Below, one piece after another: positions 8,763 through 16,941 of a stretch of 64,000 nucleotides of DNA. The stretch spans positions 1 to 64,000 of the forward strand of contig QCDE01000003.1 of NCBI GenBank assembly GCA_003281005.1, in the 5' to 3' direction. This DNA is from Pelagibacteraceae bacterium AG-349-O05. GTDB taxonomy: Bacteria > Pseudomonadota > Alphaproteobacteria > Pelagibacterales > Pelagibacteraceae. The stretch's first letter is position 1. The number at the start of each line of letters is the position of its first letter. Both the position numbers and the translations under genes were made by a program. The notes below the pieces were generated by a model that did no database searches, was not told the DNA's origin, and saw only the letters and a list, made by a program, of their open reading frames with translations.

Positions 8763-9862
8763 TTTTTTAAATTATCCTCATCAGTTTTAGTTTCTAAATT
8801 ATCTTCTTTATTTTTAGTTTCTGAATTGTCACTGTTCTGATTGTTTTCTTGTTTAGAAATTTCATCACTATAAAACTTTTTGACCAATTCCTCCTCTTTT
8901 AATCTTTGTTCTTCATCAAATTTTTTCTCCCATTCTTTCATTCGCCTATTTTCCTCTTCAGTTCTCTCTTTTTGAGCTATTTCAGCTAATCGAATTCTTT
9001 CGTTTTCTTCTTCAATTCTTTTTTGTCTTTCCTCCTCTATTTTCAATTCTCTTTCTCTTTGACGTCTTTCATTTTCTTTATTTATTCTCTCACGCTCTGC
9101 TTCTTTAAGTTCTTTCTCTTTAATTCTTAATTCCTCTTCCCTGGCTCTTTGCTCAGCCTCTTCTTTTAAAATTTGTCTTTGAATTTCCTGCTGTCTTTCA
9201 GTTTCTAGATCTCTTAATCTTTGTTCCATTTCTTTAAGTTTTTCTTGCTCATATTTCAGCTTCCTAGCTGCCTCTCTTAATCTTTGTTCTTCCTCAAGTC
9301 TATTTTTCCTTTCAATTTCTTTTAATCTTATTTTTTCTTGTCTTTCTTTTTCTTTTTCATCTCTTCTCTTTTGAGCTTCAATTTCTTTACTTTTTAATTG
9401 TTCCTCTTTAATTTTTATATTTTCTTCTCTAATTCTTTGTCTCTCTAACATTTTTAGCCTTAAATCTTCTTCTTTAAACTTTCTGGCTTCCTCTCTAAGT
9501 TTTCTAGCTTCTTCGTCTTTAATTTTTTTCTGTTCTATTTTAATTCTTTGAGCTTCTACTTTTTGTCTTTTTTCTTCATTCTTTTTTTCTTGCTTTTCAT
9601 TTTCAATGATTAATTTTTTTTGAAAAAGAAGTTTCTTTCTTTCTTCTTTAAGTTCGTCTTGTTTAGCTTTTTTTGCTAATTTTTTTTCTAAAATTAATTC
9701 TCTTTTCTTCTCTTTTTCTAATTGTTTTTGTAATGCTAAATCTTTTTTAACTTTGTTTTTTTTTAAATCATTTACAAATGAGGAAAACTTATTTTTGGTT
9801 TTATCAATCGGATCAAATAAGTTCTTTTTAATATTTTTATTAATGTCTTTTATTGAAACCAT
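8759..9862 (-). CDS. Lys/Glu/Arg-rich coiled-coil protein of unknown function
   Basis: About 367 residues, almost entirely charged, with long uninterrupted helical heptad character (runs of E, K, R, Q with periodic L and I) from about residue 35 to 330. A short N-terminal section (KDINKNIKKNLFDPIDK) looks less repetitive and the C-terminus is Asn/Asp/Glu-rich. No signal peptide or membrane segment is visible. The ORF track start is a TTG at 9877; I prefer ATG 9862 (MVSIKDINK), though neither has a clear ribosome binding site. TolA-like or cytoskeletal roles could be imagined but nothing supports them. Its stop shares a TTAA with the phosphohexomutase stop. Confidence 0.7.
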   Translation of the reverse strand: MVSIKDINKNIKKNLFDPIDKTKNKFSSFVNDLKKNKVKKDLALQKQLEKEKKRELILEKKLAKKAKQDELKEERKKLLFQKKLIIENEKQEKKNEEKRQKVEAQRIKIEQKKIKDEEARKLREEARKFKEEDLRLKMLERQRIREENIKIKEEQLKSKEIEAQKRRDEKEKERQEKIRLKEIERKNRLEEEQRLREAARKLKYEQEKLKEMEQRLRDLETERQQEIQRQILKEEAEQRAREEELRIKEKELKEAERERINKENERRQRERELKIEEERQKRIEEENERIRLAEIAQKERTEEENRRMKEWEKKFDEEQRLKEEELVKKFYSDEISKQENNQNSDNSETKNKEDNLETKTDEDNLKN

Positions 9863-9948
9863 TTTTAAAAGTATCAATTAAGATAATAGCACTAAAGATT
9901 ATGTATGGCTAAATTGAGTTTTTATTTATTACTAAATACAACTTAAGA

Positions 9949-9977
9949 TTGTTATATTTTAAATTAGTTAATAAAAT
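9949..9977 (+). promoter_or_regulatory. Predicted promoter of a small RNA
   Basis: TTGTTA (9949-9954) and TAAAAT (9972-9977) are spaced by 17 bases on the plus strand in a gap where no plus-strand gene starts. A transcript beginning near 9984 would end at the strong terminator at 10036-10074. Confidence 0.5.
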
Positions 9978-9983
9978 GCATTT

Positions 9984-10074
9984 TCAACTAATAAGTGTTC
10001 TTAAACATGCGAAGAATCACTTAATTTTGATTCGTGAGGTGATGGAGGGAGACTGAAATCACCTCTTTTTTTTT
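9984..10074 (+). ncRNA. Candidate small non-coding RNA (about 90 nt)
   Basis: The only explanation I see for a complete plus-strand promoter and terminator in the gap between two minus-strand genes. The predicted RNA has a first stem GAATCA/TGATTC (10014-10019 with 10028-10033) and a terminator stem GAGGTGAT/ATCACCTC with a purine-rich 14-base loop containing GGAGGGAG. It carries only trivial reading frames (such as a five-codon ATG at 10007 without a ribosome binding site). It does not look like tmRNA, 6S, 4.5S or any riboswitch I can recall. The 5' end is inferred from the promoter and is approximate. Confidence 0.5.
10036..10074 (+). terminator. Rho-independent terminator of the candidate sRNA
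   Basis: Perfect 8-bp stem GAGGTGAT (10036-10043) / ATCACCTC (10058-10065) followed by nine T residues (10066-10074). The T-tract is only on the plus strand, so this is not the terminator of the minus-strand tauE-like gene. Confidence 0.8.
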
Positions 10075-10079
10075 GCTTG

Positions 10080-10865
10080 TTATAATTTTAAGTATTCGTA
10101 AAAAAATTTAATCGAAACCACTAAAAGAAAAATTCCAAAAAACTTACTAATTTTATTCTTATCAATGCTGTGTACTGTTTTAGCTCCTATCCGAGCCATG
10201 AAAGTTGTAATTGGTATAAATATTAAAAATGCTGGTATGTTTATAAAACCAATACTTAGTGGAAGACTAGAATTTAAAAAACTTCCTGAAAGAAGAAATC
10301 CTACTGCTCCAAATAGAGCAATTAGAAAACCTATTGCTGCTGCACTCCCTATAGCTTTATTTATTGAATAACCAAAAAACTTAAGGATAGGTACATTCAT
10401 TACAGCTCCTCCAATACCCATAGGAGCAGATATAAACCCAACAAGAAAACCAAGAATTACTTTTAAATGTAATTTCATTTTAACAATTATGTTTTGCTCC
10501 TTTTCTTTTATTAAAAGTAAGTAAATTCCTAAAAATAAGATCATTACAGAAAAAAATAAAACTAAAGATTTGGTTTTTAGAGAAGCTGCAAAAACAGTTC
10601 CAACAATCACTCCTAGTACAACAAAAAGACCGTAATTCTTTACAATATCAAAATCAACTGCTTTAAATTTATGATGTGTTAAAACTGAAACTGTAGAGGT
10701 TGGTATTATGATTGCAAAAGAAGTTCCAACAGCAAGATGCATTACATATTGAGGATCAATTTCTAAAGAACCAAAAATAAAATATAAAAAAGGAACAGTT
10801 ATCAACCCTCCACCTATACCAAATAATCCAGCCACAAAACCTACTGGAATAGCTGTTAAAGCCAT
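10080..10865 (-). CDS. TauE/SafE family membrane protein, possible sulfite/sulfonate exporter
   Basis: A 261-residue integral membrane protein with about eight hydrophobic segments and two internal repeats, each opening with the glycine-rich signature typical of TauE/SafE (GLFGIGGGLITVPF near residue 14 and APMGIGGAVMNVP near residue 147). Family members move sulfite, sulfoacetate or related anions across the inner membrane. The taurine genes at 41-47 kb would generate sulfite if the pathway is complete, so sulfite export is plausible but not shown by this location, which is next to dusA and rpoZ. Confidence 0.8.
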   Translation of the reverse strand: MALTAIPVGFVAGLFGIGGGLITVPFLYFIFGSLEIDPQYVMHLAVGTSFAIIIPTSTVSVLTHHKFKAVDFDIVKNYGLFVVLGVIVGTVFAASLKTKSLVLFFSVMILFLGIYLLLIKEKEQNIIVKMKLHLKVILGFLVGFISAPMGIGGAVMNVPILKFFGYSINKAIGSAAAIGFLIALFGAVGFLLSGSFLNSSLPLSIGFINIPAFLIFIPITTFMARIGAKTVHSIDKNKISKFFGIFLLVVSIKFFYEYLKL

Positions 10866-10905
10866 TAATAAAATAATATAACTGTATTCGTTTGTTAGAA
10901 TTGAA

Positions 10906-11898
10906 TTAAGCAGACTGTCCTACTCTAGTATCTACATTGTTATATTTAATTTTATCCATGATGTGATCAATTTTTTTCACATCAGCATCTCTCACACACA
11001 TGTTTTCACTTAAATATCTTTTCCAATAACTTGCACCTGTTTGACCATGAAATAAACCAAGAGTATGTCTCATAATTTGATTCAATCTTGTTCCTTTTTT
11101 TAATTCTTCTTTAACATAAGGAATGAGTTGTTCAATCACATCTTGTCTACTTGGCACATCTTCATTGTTAAATATTTCTCTTTCAATATCTGCTAACAAA
11201 TATGGGGTATGATAAGCGGCCCTTCCAATCATTACACCATCTGTATTTTCTAAATGAGGCTTTATTTCATCTACTGAAGTTATTCCTCCATTAATAATGA
11301 TCTCTTCATTAGGAAAATCTTTTTTTAATTTATAAACATATTCGTATTTTAGAGGAGGAATATTTAAGTTTTGCTTAGGTGTAAATTTACCTAACATTGC
11401 TTTTCTTGCATGAATGATGAAAGTTTTAACTCCAGTTGCTTTTAAGGTAGAAATAAAACTATGTAAATTTTCATAATCTTCTACATCATCGTAACCAATT
11501 CTTGTTTTTATAGTTACTGGTAGTTTTGTAACTGATTGCATTTTACTTAAACAATCTGCCACTAAATTTGGCTCTTTCATTAAACAAGCACCAAATCTAT
11601 TTTTTTCAACTTTTTTACTAGGACAACCTAAGTTTAGATTAATTTCATCATAACCAAAATCTTCGCCTACTTTAGTGGCTTCAGCTAAAAGTTTTGGAGA
11701 AGAGCCTCCTAATTGAAGTGCTACAGGTTTCTCATTAATATTAAACTCCAATAACTTTTTTTTATCTCCTCTATTTATAGCTTCATCGACTACCATCTCA
11801 GTGTAAAGAAGAGTGTTTTTGGATATTAATCTTAGAAAAAATCGTTCATGACGATCTGTGCAATCCATCATAGGAGCAACTGATACTTTCCTATTCAT
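10906..11898 (-). CDS. dusA: tRNA-dihydrouridine synthase A
   Basis: FMN- and NADPH-dependent enzyme reducing uridines in the tRNA D-loop. The 330-residue TIM-barrel protein begins with VSVAPMMDCTDRHERFF, the DusA-type N-terminus, and carries NLGCPS around the catalytic-cysteine region, KTRIGYDD, and the FMN-phosphate loop INGGI / VMIGRAAYHTPYL. Length and the C-terminal helical RNA-binding region match DusA rather than DusB. It is 22 bases downstream of rpoZ on the same strand and may be cotranscribed with it. Confidence 0.92.
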   Translation of the reverse strand: MNRKVSVAPMMDCTDRHERFFLRLISKNTLLYTEMVVDEAINRGDKKKLLEFNINEKPVALQLGGSSPKLLAEATKVGEDFGYDEINLNLGCPSKKVEKNRFGACLMKEPNLVADCLSKMQSVTKLPVTIKTRIGYDDVEDYENLHSFISTLKATGVKTFIIHARKAMLGKFTPKQNLNIPPLKYEYVYKLKKDFPNEEIIINGGITSVDEIKPHLENTDGVMIGRAAYHTPYLLADIEREIFNNEDVPSRQDVIEQLIPYVKEELKKGTRLNQIMRHTLGLFHGQTGASYWKRYLSENMCVRDADVKKIDHIMDKIKYNNVDTRVGQSA

Positions 11899-11920
11899 GG
11901 TATAACTTTATATTATTTTT

Positions 11921-12457
11921 TTATGAGTTTGAAGCTTCAGTGTCATCTGAAGATACGTCTGCTTCTTGATTTTCTGATTCTGATACTTCATCTAAGGAAA
12001 CTTCTCCTTGCTCATTCATCGTTTCTTCTCCTAGTGAATTATCAACTTCTGCTGTAGCTGTTTCAGATAGCTCAGCCAAATCTTCTTTTGTTACTTGAAT
12101 TTTTTCTGGAGTTTTTCTTGCTCTTTTAGATGGTAAAATTGGGGTACCACTTTTTGAAATTTCACCTTTATATAGATTTTCAAAATCATCACCTATTTCT
12201 TCATCATCCTCCGCACTGTCATCAACTTGTTCAACATGTTTTCTAAGCTTGTAAACAGCACTATCGGTTAAATCTGAAACTTTTATTTTTTCCTCAGCAA
12301 TTTCTCTTAACGAAATAACAGTATTTTTGTCGTTATCTCTATCAATTGTTGGTTCTATTCCTGCATTTAGTTGAGTAGCTCTTTCTTTAGCAACAAGTAC
12401 TAATTCGTAAGGACTCTCTACTTTATCTATACAATCTTCTACGGTAACTCTAGCCAT
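11921..12457 (-). CDS. rpoZ: RNA polymerase omega subunit with long acidic C-terminal tail
   Basis: The first 60-70 residues (MARVTVEDCIDKVESPYELVLVAK start, then a region with SLREIAEEK) are the omega fold that assists assembly of the RNA polymerase beta-prime subunit. The protein then continues for about 110 residues rich in Glu, Asp and Ser, giving 178 residues, longer than the roughly 90 of E. coli and the 120-140 I expect for alphaproteobacteria. The tail has no hydrophobic core and is probably disordered. It sits upstream of dusA on the minus strand. Confidence 0.88.
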   Translation of the reverse strand: MARVTVEDCIDKVESPYELVLVAKERATQLNAGIEPTIDRDNDKNTVISLREIAEEKIKVSDLTDSAVYKLRKHVEQVDDSAEDDEEIGDDFENLYKGEISKSGTPILPSKRARKTPEKIQVTKEDLAELSETATAEVDNSLGEETMNEQGEVSLDEVSESENQEADVSSDDTEASNS

Positions 12458-12500
12458 GCGGAGTATCTACACAGTGAGTCTTTAAAAATCAAGAGCTATT

Positions 12501-13706
12501 TTATAAATAATTGGGATTTAACTTATTTTTAACTAAATAAAGAAGAATAATTGAACCAAAGATATAAGTTCCTGAAACAACGGCTATTTTTTCAATTGAA
12601 AAGCCAATATCAATTAAAAAGCCAAATAGAGCCGTACCAAATGCTGTTGAAAATACCATCAATGCGGTTGTTAAAGCTTTTATGGACCCAATATATTTAA
12701 CACCATAAATCTCAGCCCAAGTTGAGGAACCAAGCACGTTTGCCAAACCATTGGTTACACCCACTAAACCGAAAAATACAAAAGAAGATAGTGGTGCATC
12801 AAAATAATAGAGAACTATAGTACCAAAAAAAAGTGGGATATTCATATAGATTAATAATTTTCTACTTGAAAATTTATCAATTAAAAAACCAGATATAAAA
12901 AGAGTAATTACAGATAAAATTGAGTATGCCATAAATGATTGTGCAATCACATAAGGTCCCCATTCTTTAGAAGAGGATATAAACGACTGATAAACAAAAG
13001 ATCCTGTTGCAATCCATGGCATTGCTAGCATTGTCATACAGATGATGTAAAATCTATAATCTTTTAAAACTTCTATTCTTCTCCATTGTTTAATTTCTTT
13101 ATTGCTCTCTTCTATTTTAGTTTCTTCTCGGCTATCAAGCTTAACCTCTTTAACTAAAAGAAAAGTTGCAACAGGTAAAACAATTATAACTAATATAGAA
13201 ATTGAAACCCAAATATCTCTCCATTCTATAATAGTTAATAAAAAAACAATTAAAACTGGCATTATAAATTCAGCTAATGACAATCCTAACCAACCAGTGC
13301 TTAAAGCCCTACCTCTATTTTTTTCAAAAAAACGAGATATGGTCGTTGTAGCAGTATGACTTGATAATCCTTGACCTGCTAAACGCATCAAAAAAATTCC
13401 AATAAACAAAAAAATTACAGATGAAATTTTTGAAAATATAAAGCAAGAAGCTGATAAAAAAATTATTACATAAGATGCAAACTTTAATATATTTACATCA
13501 TCAATTTTTTTTCCAATCCAAATTAAAACTATACTACTTAATAAAGTGGCTGATGCATAAATTGAGCCAAATTGTCCATGTGTGATTGATAAGGCATCTC
13601 GAATACTTGAATTAAATAAACCAAGAAAAAAACTCTGTCCAAAGCTTGAAAAAAATGTAAAAATAAACCCAAATAGAATTACTTTTAAACTTAAACTTTT
13701 AAACAT
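12501..13706 (-). CDS. MFS transporter
   Basis: A 401-residue protein with about twelve hydrophobic segments in two groups of six around a charged central loop (near residues 185-205), the major facilitator layout. The first loop carries GKKIDD, a variant of the family's loop 2-3 motif. The general look is that of oxalate/formate-antiporter or monocarboxylate type carriers, but the substrate cannot be assigned. It begins eleven bases from a divergent oxidoreductase gene, a possible but unproven functional partner. Confidence 0.8.
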   Translation of the reverse strand: MFKSLSLKVILFGFIFTFFSSFGQSFFLGLFNSSIRDALSITHGQFGSIYASATLLSSIVLIWIGKKIDDVNILKFASYVIIFLSASCFIFSKISSVIFLFIGIFLMRLAGQGLSSHTATTTISRFFEKNRGRALSTGWLGLSLAEFIMPVLIVFLLTIIEWRDIWVSISILVIIVLPVATFLLVKEVKLDSREETKIEESNKEIKQWRRIEVLKDYRFYIICMTMLAMPWIATGSFVYQSFISSSKEWGPYVIAQSFMAYSILSVITLFISGFLIDKFSSRKLLIYMNIPLFFGTIVLYYFDAPLSSFVFFGLVGVTNGLANVLGSSTWAEIYGVKYIGSIKALTTALMVFSTAFGTALFGFLIDIGFSIEKIAVVSGTYIFGSIILLYLVKNKLNPNYL

Positions 13707-13717
13707 AGAAAAAAATT

Positions 13718-14587
13718 ATGACTTGTAATGTTGCTTTCATAGGTCTTGGAGTTATGGGCTACCCAATGGCTGGTTATATATCAAAAGCAGGACACAATGT
13801 AACTGTTTTTAATAGAACTAAATCAAAAGCTGAAAAATGGATTGGTGAATATAAAGGCAAAATAGCAGAAACTCCTGCAGAAGCAGCAAAAGATGCTGAA
13901 TATATTTTTACATGCGTTGGTAATGATAACGACTTAAGAGAGGTAACGTTTGGAGAAAATGGTGCTTTCAAAAATATTCAAAAAGGTGCAGTCTATGTTG
14001 ACAACACAACCGCTTCTGCAACTATAGCAAGAGAGATATACGAATATTCAAAAAAAAATGGATTTGGAGCATTAGATGCACCGGTTTCTGGTGGTCAAGC
14101 AGGTGCTGAAAATGGTGCTTTAACTGTAATGGTCGGTGGTGATCAAGCTGACTTTGATAAAGCACAAGATAAAATAGATTGTTATAGCAAAAAAATGAAA
14201 TTGTTGGGATCAGCTGGCAGTGGTCAACTAGCTAAAATGGTTAATCAAATATGTATAGCAGGTTTAGTTCAGGGTTTGTCAGAAGGAATAAATTTCGGAA
14301 TGAAGGCTGGATTAAATATGGAAGACGTCATTGAAGTGATTTCGAAAGGAGCAGCACAATCTTGGCAAATGGAAAATAGATACAAAACTATGATTGAGGA
14401 TAAATTTGATTTTGGTTTTGCAGTAGATTGGATGAGAAAAGATTTAAAAATTGCTATGGATGAAGCTAAAAATAATGGATCATTATTACCTATAACAGAA
14501 ATAGTCGACAAATATTATGGAGAAGTACAGGAGATGAAAGGTAATAGATGGGATACCTCAAGTTTAATTAAAAGATTTAGGAAATAA
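13718..14587 (+). CDS. NAD(P)-dependent oxidoreductase, 3-hydroxyisobutyrate dehydrogenase family
   Basis: A 289-residue beta-hydroxyacid dehydrogenase. The N-terminal Rossmann motif is GLGVMGYPMAG at residues 8-18, the substrate-binding signature is DAPVSGGQAGAENG near residue 119, and the catalytic lysine lies in GSGQLAKMVNQ near residue 167. Family members oxidise 3-hydroxyisobutyrate, tartronate semialdehyde, glyoxylate-related compounds or other short beta-hydroxyacids; the substrate is open. It is followed at one base by the FMN-binding gene, so the two probably form an operon. Confidence 0.85.
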   Translation: MTCNVAFIGLGVMGYPMAGYISKAGHNVTVFNRTKSKAEKWIGEYKGKIAETPAEAAKDAEYIFTCVGNDNDLREVTFGENGAFKNIQKGAVYVDNTTASATIAREIYEYSKKNGFGALDAPVSGGQAGAENGALTVMVGGDQADFDKAQDKIDCYSKKMKLLGSAGSGQLAKMVNQICIAGLVQGLSEGINFGMKAGLNMEDVIEVISKGAAQSWQMENRYKTMIEDKFDFGFAVDWMRKDLKIAMDEAKNNGSLLPITEIVDKYYGEVQEMKGNRWDTSSLIKRFRK

Positions 14588-14588
14588 T

Positions 14589-15188
14589 ATGCAACCCTCA
14601 TACTATGAGGATTTCTCAGAAATTAAAAAAAAAATTTGGTCATTACTAGATAATGCTGTTAAGGACAGAAGCTCTCCATTTAGGATTCCAGTTTTTGCCT
14701 GTGGAAATCAAAATGATATTGATGGAAGAATAGTAGTTTTAAGAAAATCGGATCAATCAAATAATATTGTACAATTTCACAGCGATATAAGATCAGATAA
14801 AATTGAAAAATTAAAAGTGAATAAAAACGCTGCAATGCTGTTTTACGATAAAGATGAAAAAATACAGGTTAGATTAAAAGTAGAATGTATAATTAATCAC
14901 AAGAATGATGTAACAAAAGAATCTTGGTCTAAAACTCAACATATTAGTAGAAAATGTTATTTAGTTGATAATGGTCCTGGAACTGAGTCAGATCTACCAA
15001 CCTCTGGACTAAAACCAGATTTAGACAATTTTGATTACACCAAAGAACAAAGCGAAGAAGGTTACAAAAACTTTACTGTCATTCAGTGCAAGATTAAATC
15101 AATAGAATGGCTTTATTTAGCAGCTAAAGGCCACCGAAGAGCAAAGTTTAATTTGGAAAACAATAAAGATACCTGGTTAGTTCCATAG
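14589..15188 (+). CDS. Pyridoxamine 5'-phosphate oxidase-like FMN-binding protein
   Basis: A 199-residue protein resembling the Alr4036-type PNPOx-like split-barrel family: an N-terminal region with RIPVFACGN and a strand pair like GRIVVLRKSD, then HSDIRSDKIEKL (flavin phosphate-binding in PNPOx folds) and a C-terminal GHRRAKF before the end. Such proteins bind FMN and often have no known reaction. It starts two bases after the preceding dehydrogenase gene. It is not a full PdxH, since the family's C-terminal substrate signature is not obvious. Confidence 0.72.
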   Translation: MQPSYYEDFSEIKKKIWSLLDNAVKDRSSPFRIPVFACGNQNDIDGRIVVLRKSDQSNNIVQFHSDIRSDKIEKLKVNKNAAMLFYDKDEKIQVRLKVECIINHKNDVTKESWSKTQHISRKCYLVDNGPGTESDLPTSGLKPDLDNFDYTKEQSEEGYKNFTVIQCKIKSIEWLYLAAKGHRRAKFNLENNKDTWLVP

Positions 15189-15392
15189 ATGGTTACTGGA
15201 TATATATTTACAGCATTTCTAATAATTTTAGGATTGGCTGTAATGAGATTTGGCAGCATTCACTTTAAAAAATTTAAAGAGGGTAAAACAAAAATTAAAT
15301 CAAAGTTAAGTGGACAATTATCTTTTTTAATTTTACTAATAGCTATAATTGGGTTAATAGTTTATTCGATTAACGATCTCTTATTTAATTAA
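15189..15392 (+). CDS. Small two-helix membrane protein, unknown function
   Basis: 67 residues with two hydrophobic segments (about 4-22 and 44-63) separated by a basic loop (KKFKEGKTKIKSK), suggesting a hairpin in the inner membrane with the loop inside the cell. The ATG follows the preceding stop with no gap, so it is likely translated with that operon. I do not recognise the family. The coding call rests on tight packing and the clear amphipathic layout. Confidence 0.6.
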   Translation: MVTGYIFTAFLIILGLAVMRFGSIHFKKFKEGKTKIKSKLSGQLSFLILLIAIIGLIVYSINDLLFN

Positions 15393-15409
15393 ATAACTAA
15401 CTATTTTTT

Positions 15410-15994
15410 TCATTTTGATAATTTTTTATCATTAAGCTTTGTCATTGCTCTGCCAGCTGAAAATGTATAATCATTGTCATCCATTAATTTTCCAGCTCCA
15501 TCGTAAAGTTTCCAATTGAATTTTATTTTATCTTTTTGTTTTTTTCCAAGCTTTAAAATGGTCAGTTCGATTTTTCTTGTCTTTCCACCAGAAGAACCTA
15601 CAAATGTCCTTTTTTCTCCCTCTTTCCAAACACCTAAAGGAAATTTACATCCATTTACAATTATTCTTCCACCACGCCTACTATCCCAAACTCTTCCAAT
15701 ACATTGTCCATCATTAGTAACAGTAAAAAGTTGGGTTTTTACTCCACTTTGACCTTTTCTTGTTCTTTTATAAACTTTTATTAATTTTCCAGTTTGAGGG
15801 TTTTTCCAATCTTCAGGACCTACTATTTTTTTTCTTTTCTTGTCTCCAAAGACCAAATTGGCTTTTGTAAATTTAATTTCAGTATCATCACGAATTTCCC
15901 CACCTGTAAATAATTCAAGTGGTATAAATCTTTCGTTTGCTTGAGATAATTGAGAAATTAAAGAAATTATTAAAATTACTAAAAGTTTTTTCAT
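15410..15994 (-). CDS. Secreted protein of unknown function
   Basis: 194 residues starting with a signal peptide (MKKLLVILIISLISQLSQA, cleavage expected near residue 19). The mature part is basic and looks beta-rich, with GSSGGKTRKIELTIL near residue 133 and two cysteines (GQCIGR and NGCKFP) that could form a disulfide in the periplasm. It starts at the last base of the upstream HEYFH-protein gene's stop (TAATG-type overlap), so it is the last gene of a three-gene secreted-protein cluster. No recognisable family. Confidence 0.65.
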   Translation of the reverse strand: MKKLLVILIISLISQLSQANERFIPLELFTGGEIRDDTEIKFTKANLVFGDKKRKKIVGPEDWKNPQTGKLIKVYKRTRKGQSGVKTQLFTVTNDGQCIGRVWDSRRGGRIIVNGCKFPLGVWKEGEKRTFVGSSGGKTRKIELTILKLGKKQKDKIKFNWKLYDGAGKLMDDNDYTFSAGRAMTKLNDKKLSK

Positions 15995-16923
15995 TAACTA
16001 AAAATATCCTGTATCTTTAATGTCTTGCTTGGGAGTATTTTTTTAAGATCTTTTCTTTTGTATTTACTTAACCTTTTATAAAATTCATCCAAAGTCATAC
16101 CAAAAGTATTTTTAAAAGTAGTTTGCCAATTCCAGCCTGATGGTTGTTTAGCTCTTTGTATCCAAAATTCTCTAAAAACTAATTCAAATGCTTTTTCTTC
16201 AGAAATATTATTTTTTTTTAATTCGTTAACTAATGCAAGTACTATGAATGCAGAGCCAGCATAATTGCTATCAAATCCATTATTTTGTGGTGATGTCTTA
16301 TGTTTTTCGTATATATGAGGTTCTTTATTAACCTTTTTAATACTCCATCTTTTTCTCTCTTGAATGTCGCTCTTTAAAAGATCTTTTTTATAATATTGCC
16401 TTGAATAAATCTCTTCTAAAACTTTAGCACCTCCCTCGACCAACCATTTTGCACTGTTTTCAGACAGACACCTATCTCTATGAGAAAGTGCGATTTGATA
16501 AACATGAAAATACTCATGAACAATAACAGTGTAAGTTCGAATTTTATTAATTGAACTTGTATAATCTTGTGGAAATATGTCTAGTTGCATCCATGGTTCA
16601 GGTGAATTACATCCTTCAATACCTGAATATTTCATATTAGCACGCTTTTCTGGAAAAGGATTTTTTGTGCTTTGCCACGCATAGATATCCATATTATAGC
16701 CCTGTTTCATGTTAGTTAATGTCATATTATTCTTGACCCAATGGTTAGTGTTCTCATTTATAGGCATAACTTCTTGCACAATATTCATTATATTTTTGAA
16801 TTCTGTAATCCATTTCTTTGGTAAATTTTCGTGCAAGTTATATTTGAATTTAAATTTTTCTACGGCAACTACTGAAGTAGAATAAAAAACTAAAGCAATT
16901 AAAACTAAAAATATTTTTCTCAT
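15994..16923 (-). CDS. Secreted HExxH protein, gluzincin-like putative metallopeptidase
   Basis: 309 residues with a signal peptide (MRKIFLVLIALVFYSTSVVA). Around residue 138 it carries HEYFHVYQ followed about 25 residues later by WLVEGGAKVLEE, the arrangement of zinc peptidases of the gluzincin type (HExxH plus a downstream Glu). The substrate is unknown; location would be the periplasm or outside the cell. It lies between two other secreted-protein genes on the same strand, one of which also has HExxH. It could be an inactive relative. Confidence 0.65.
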   Translation of the reverse strand: MRKIFLVLIALVFYSTSVVAVEKFKFKYNLHENLPKKWITEFKNIMNIVQEVMPINENTNHWVKNNMTLTNMKQGYNMDIYAWQSTKNPFPEKRANMKYSGIEGCNSPEPWMQLDIFPQDYTSSINKIRTYTVIVHEYFHVYQIALSHRDRCLSENSAKWLVEGGAKVLEEIYSRQYYKKDLLKSDIQERKRWSIKKVNKEPHIYEKHKTSPQNNGFDSNYAGSAFIVLALVNELKKNNISEEKAFELVFREFWIQRAKQPSGWNWQTTFKNTFGMTLDEFYKRLSKYKRKDLKKILPSKTLKIQDIFS

Positions 16924-16941
16924 TTTAATTAATTTGTTTGA

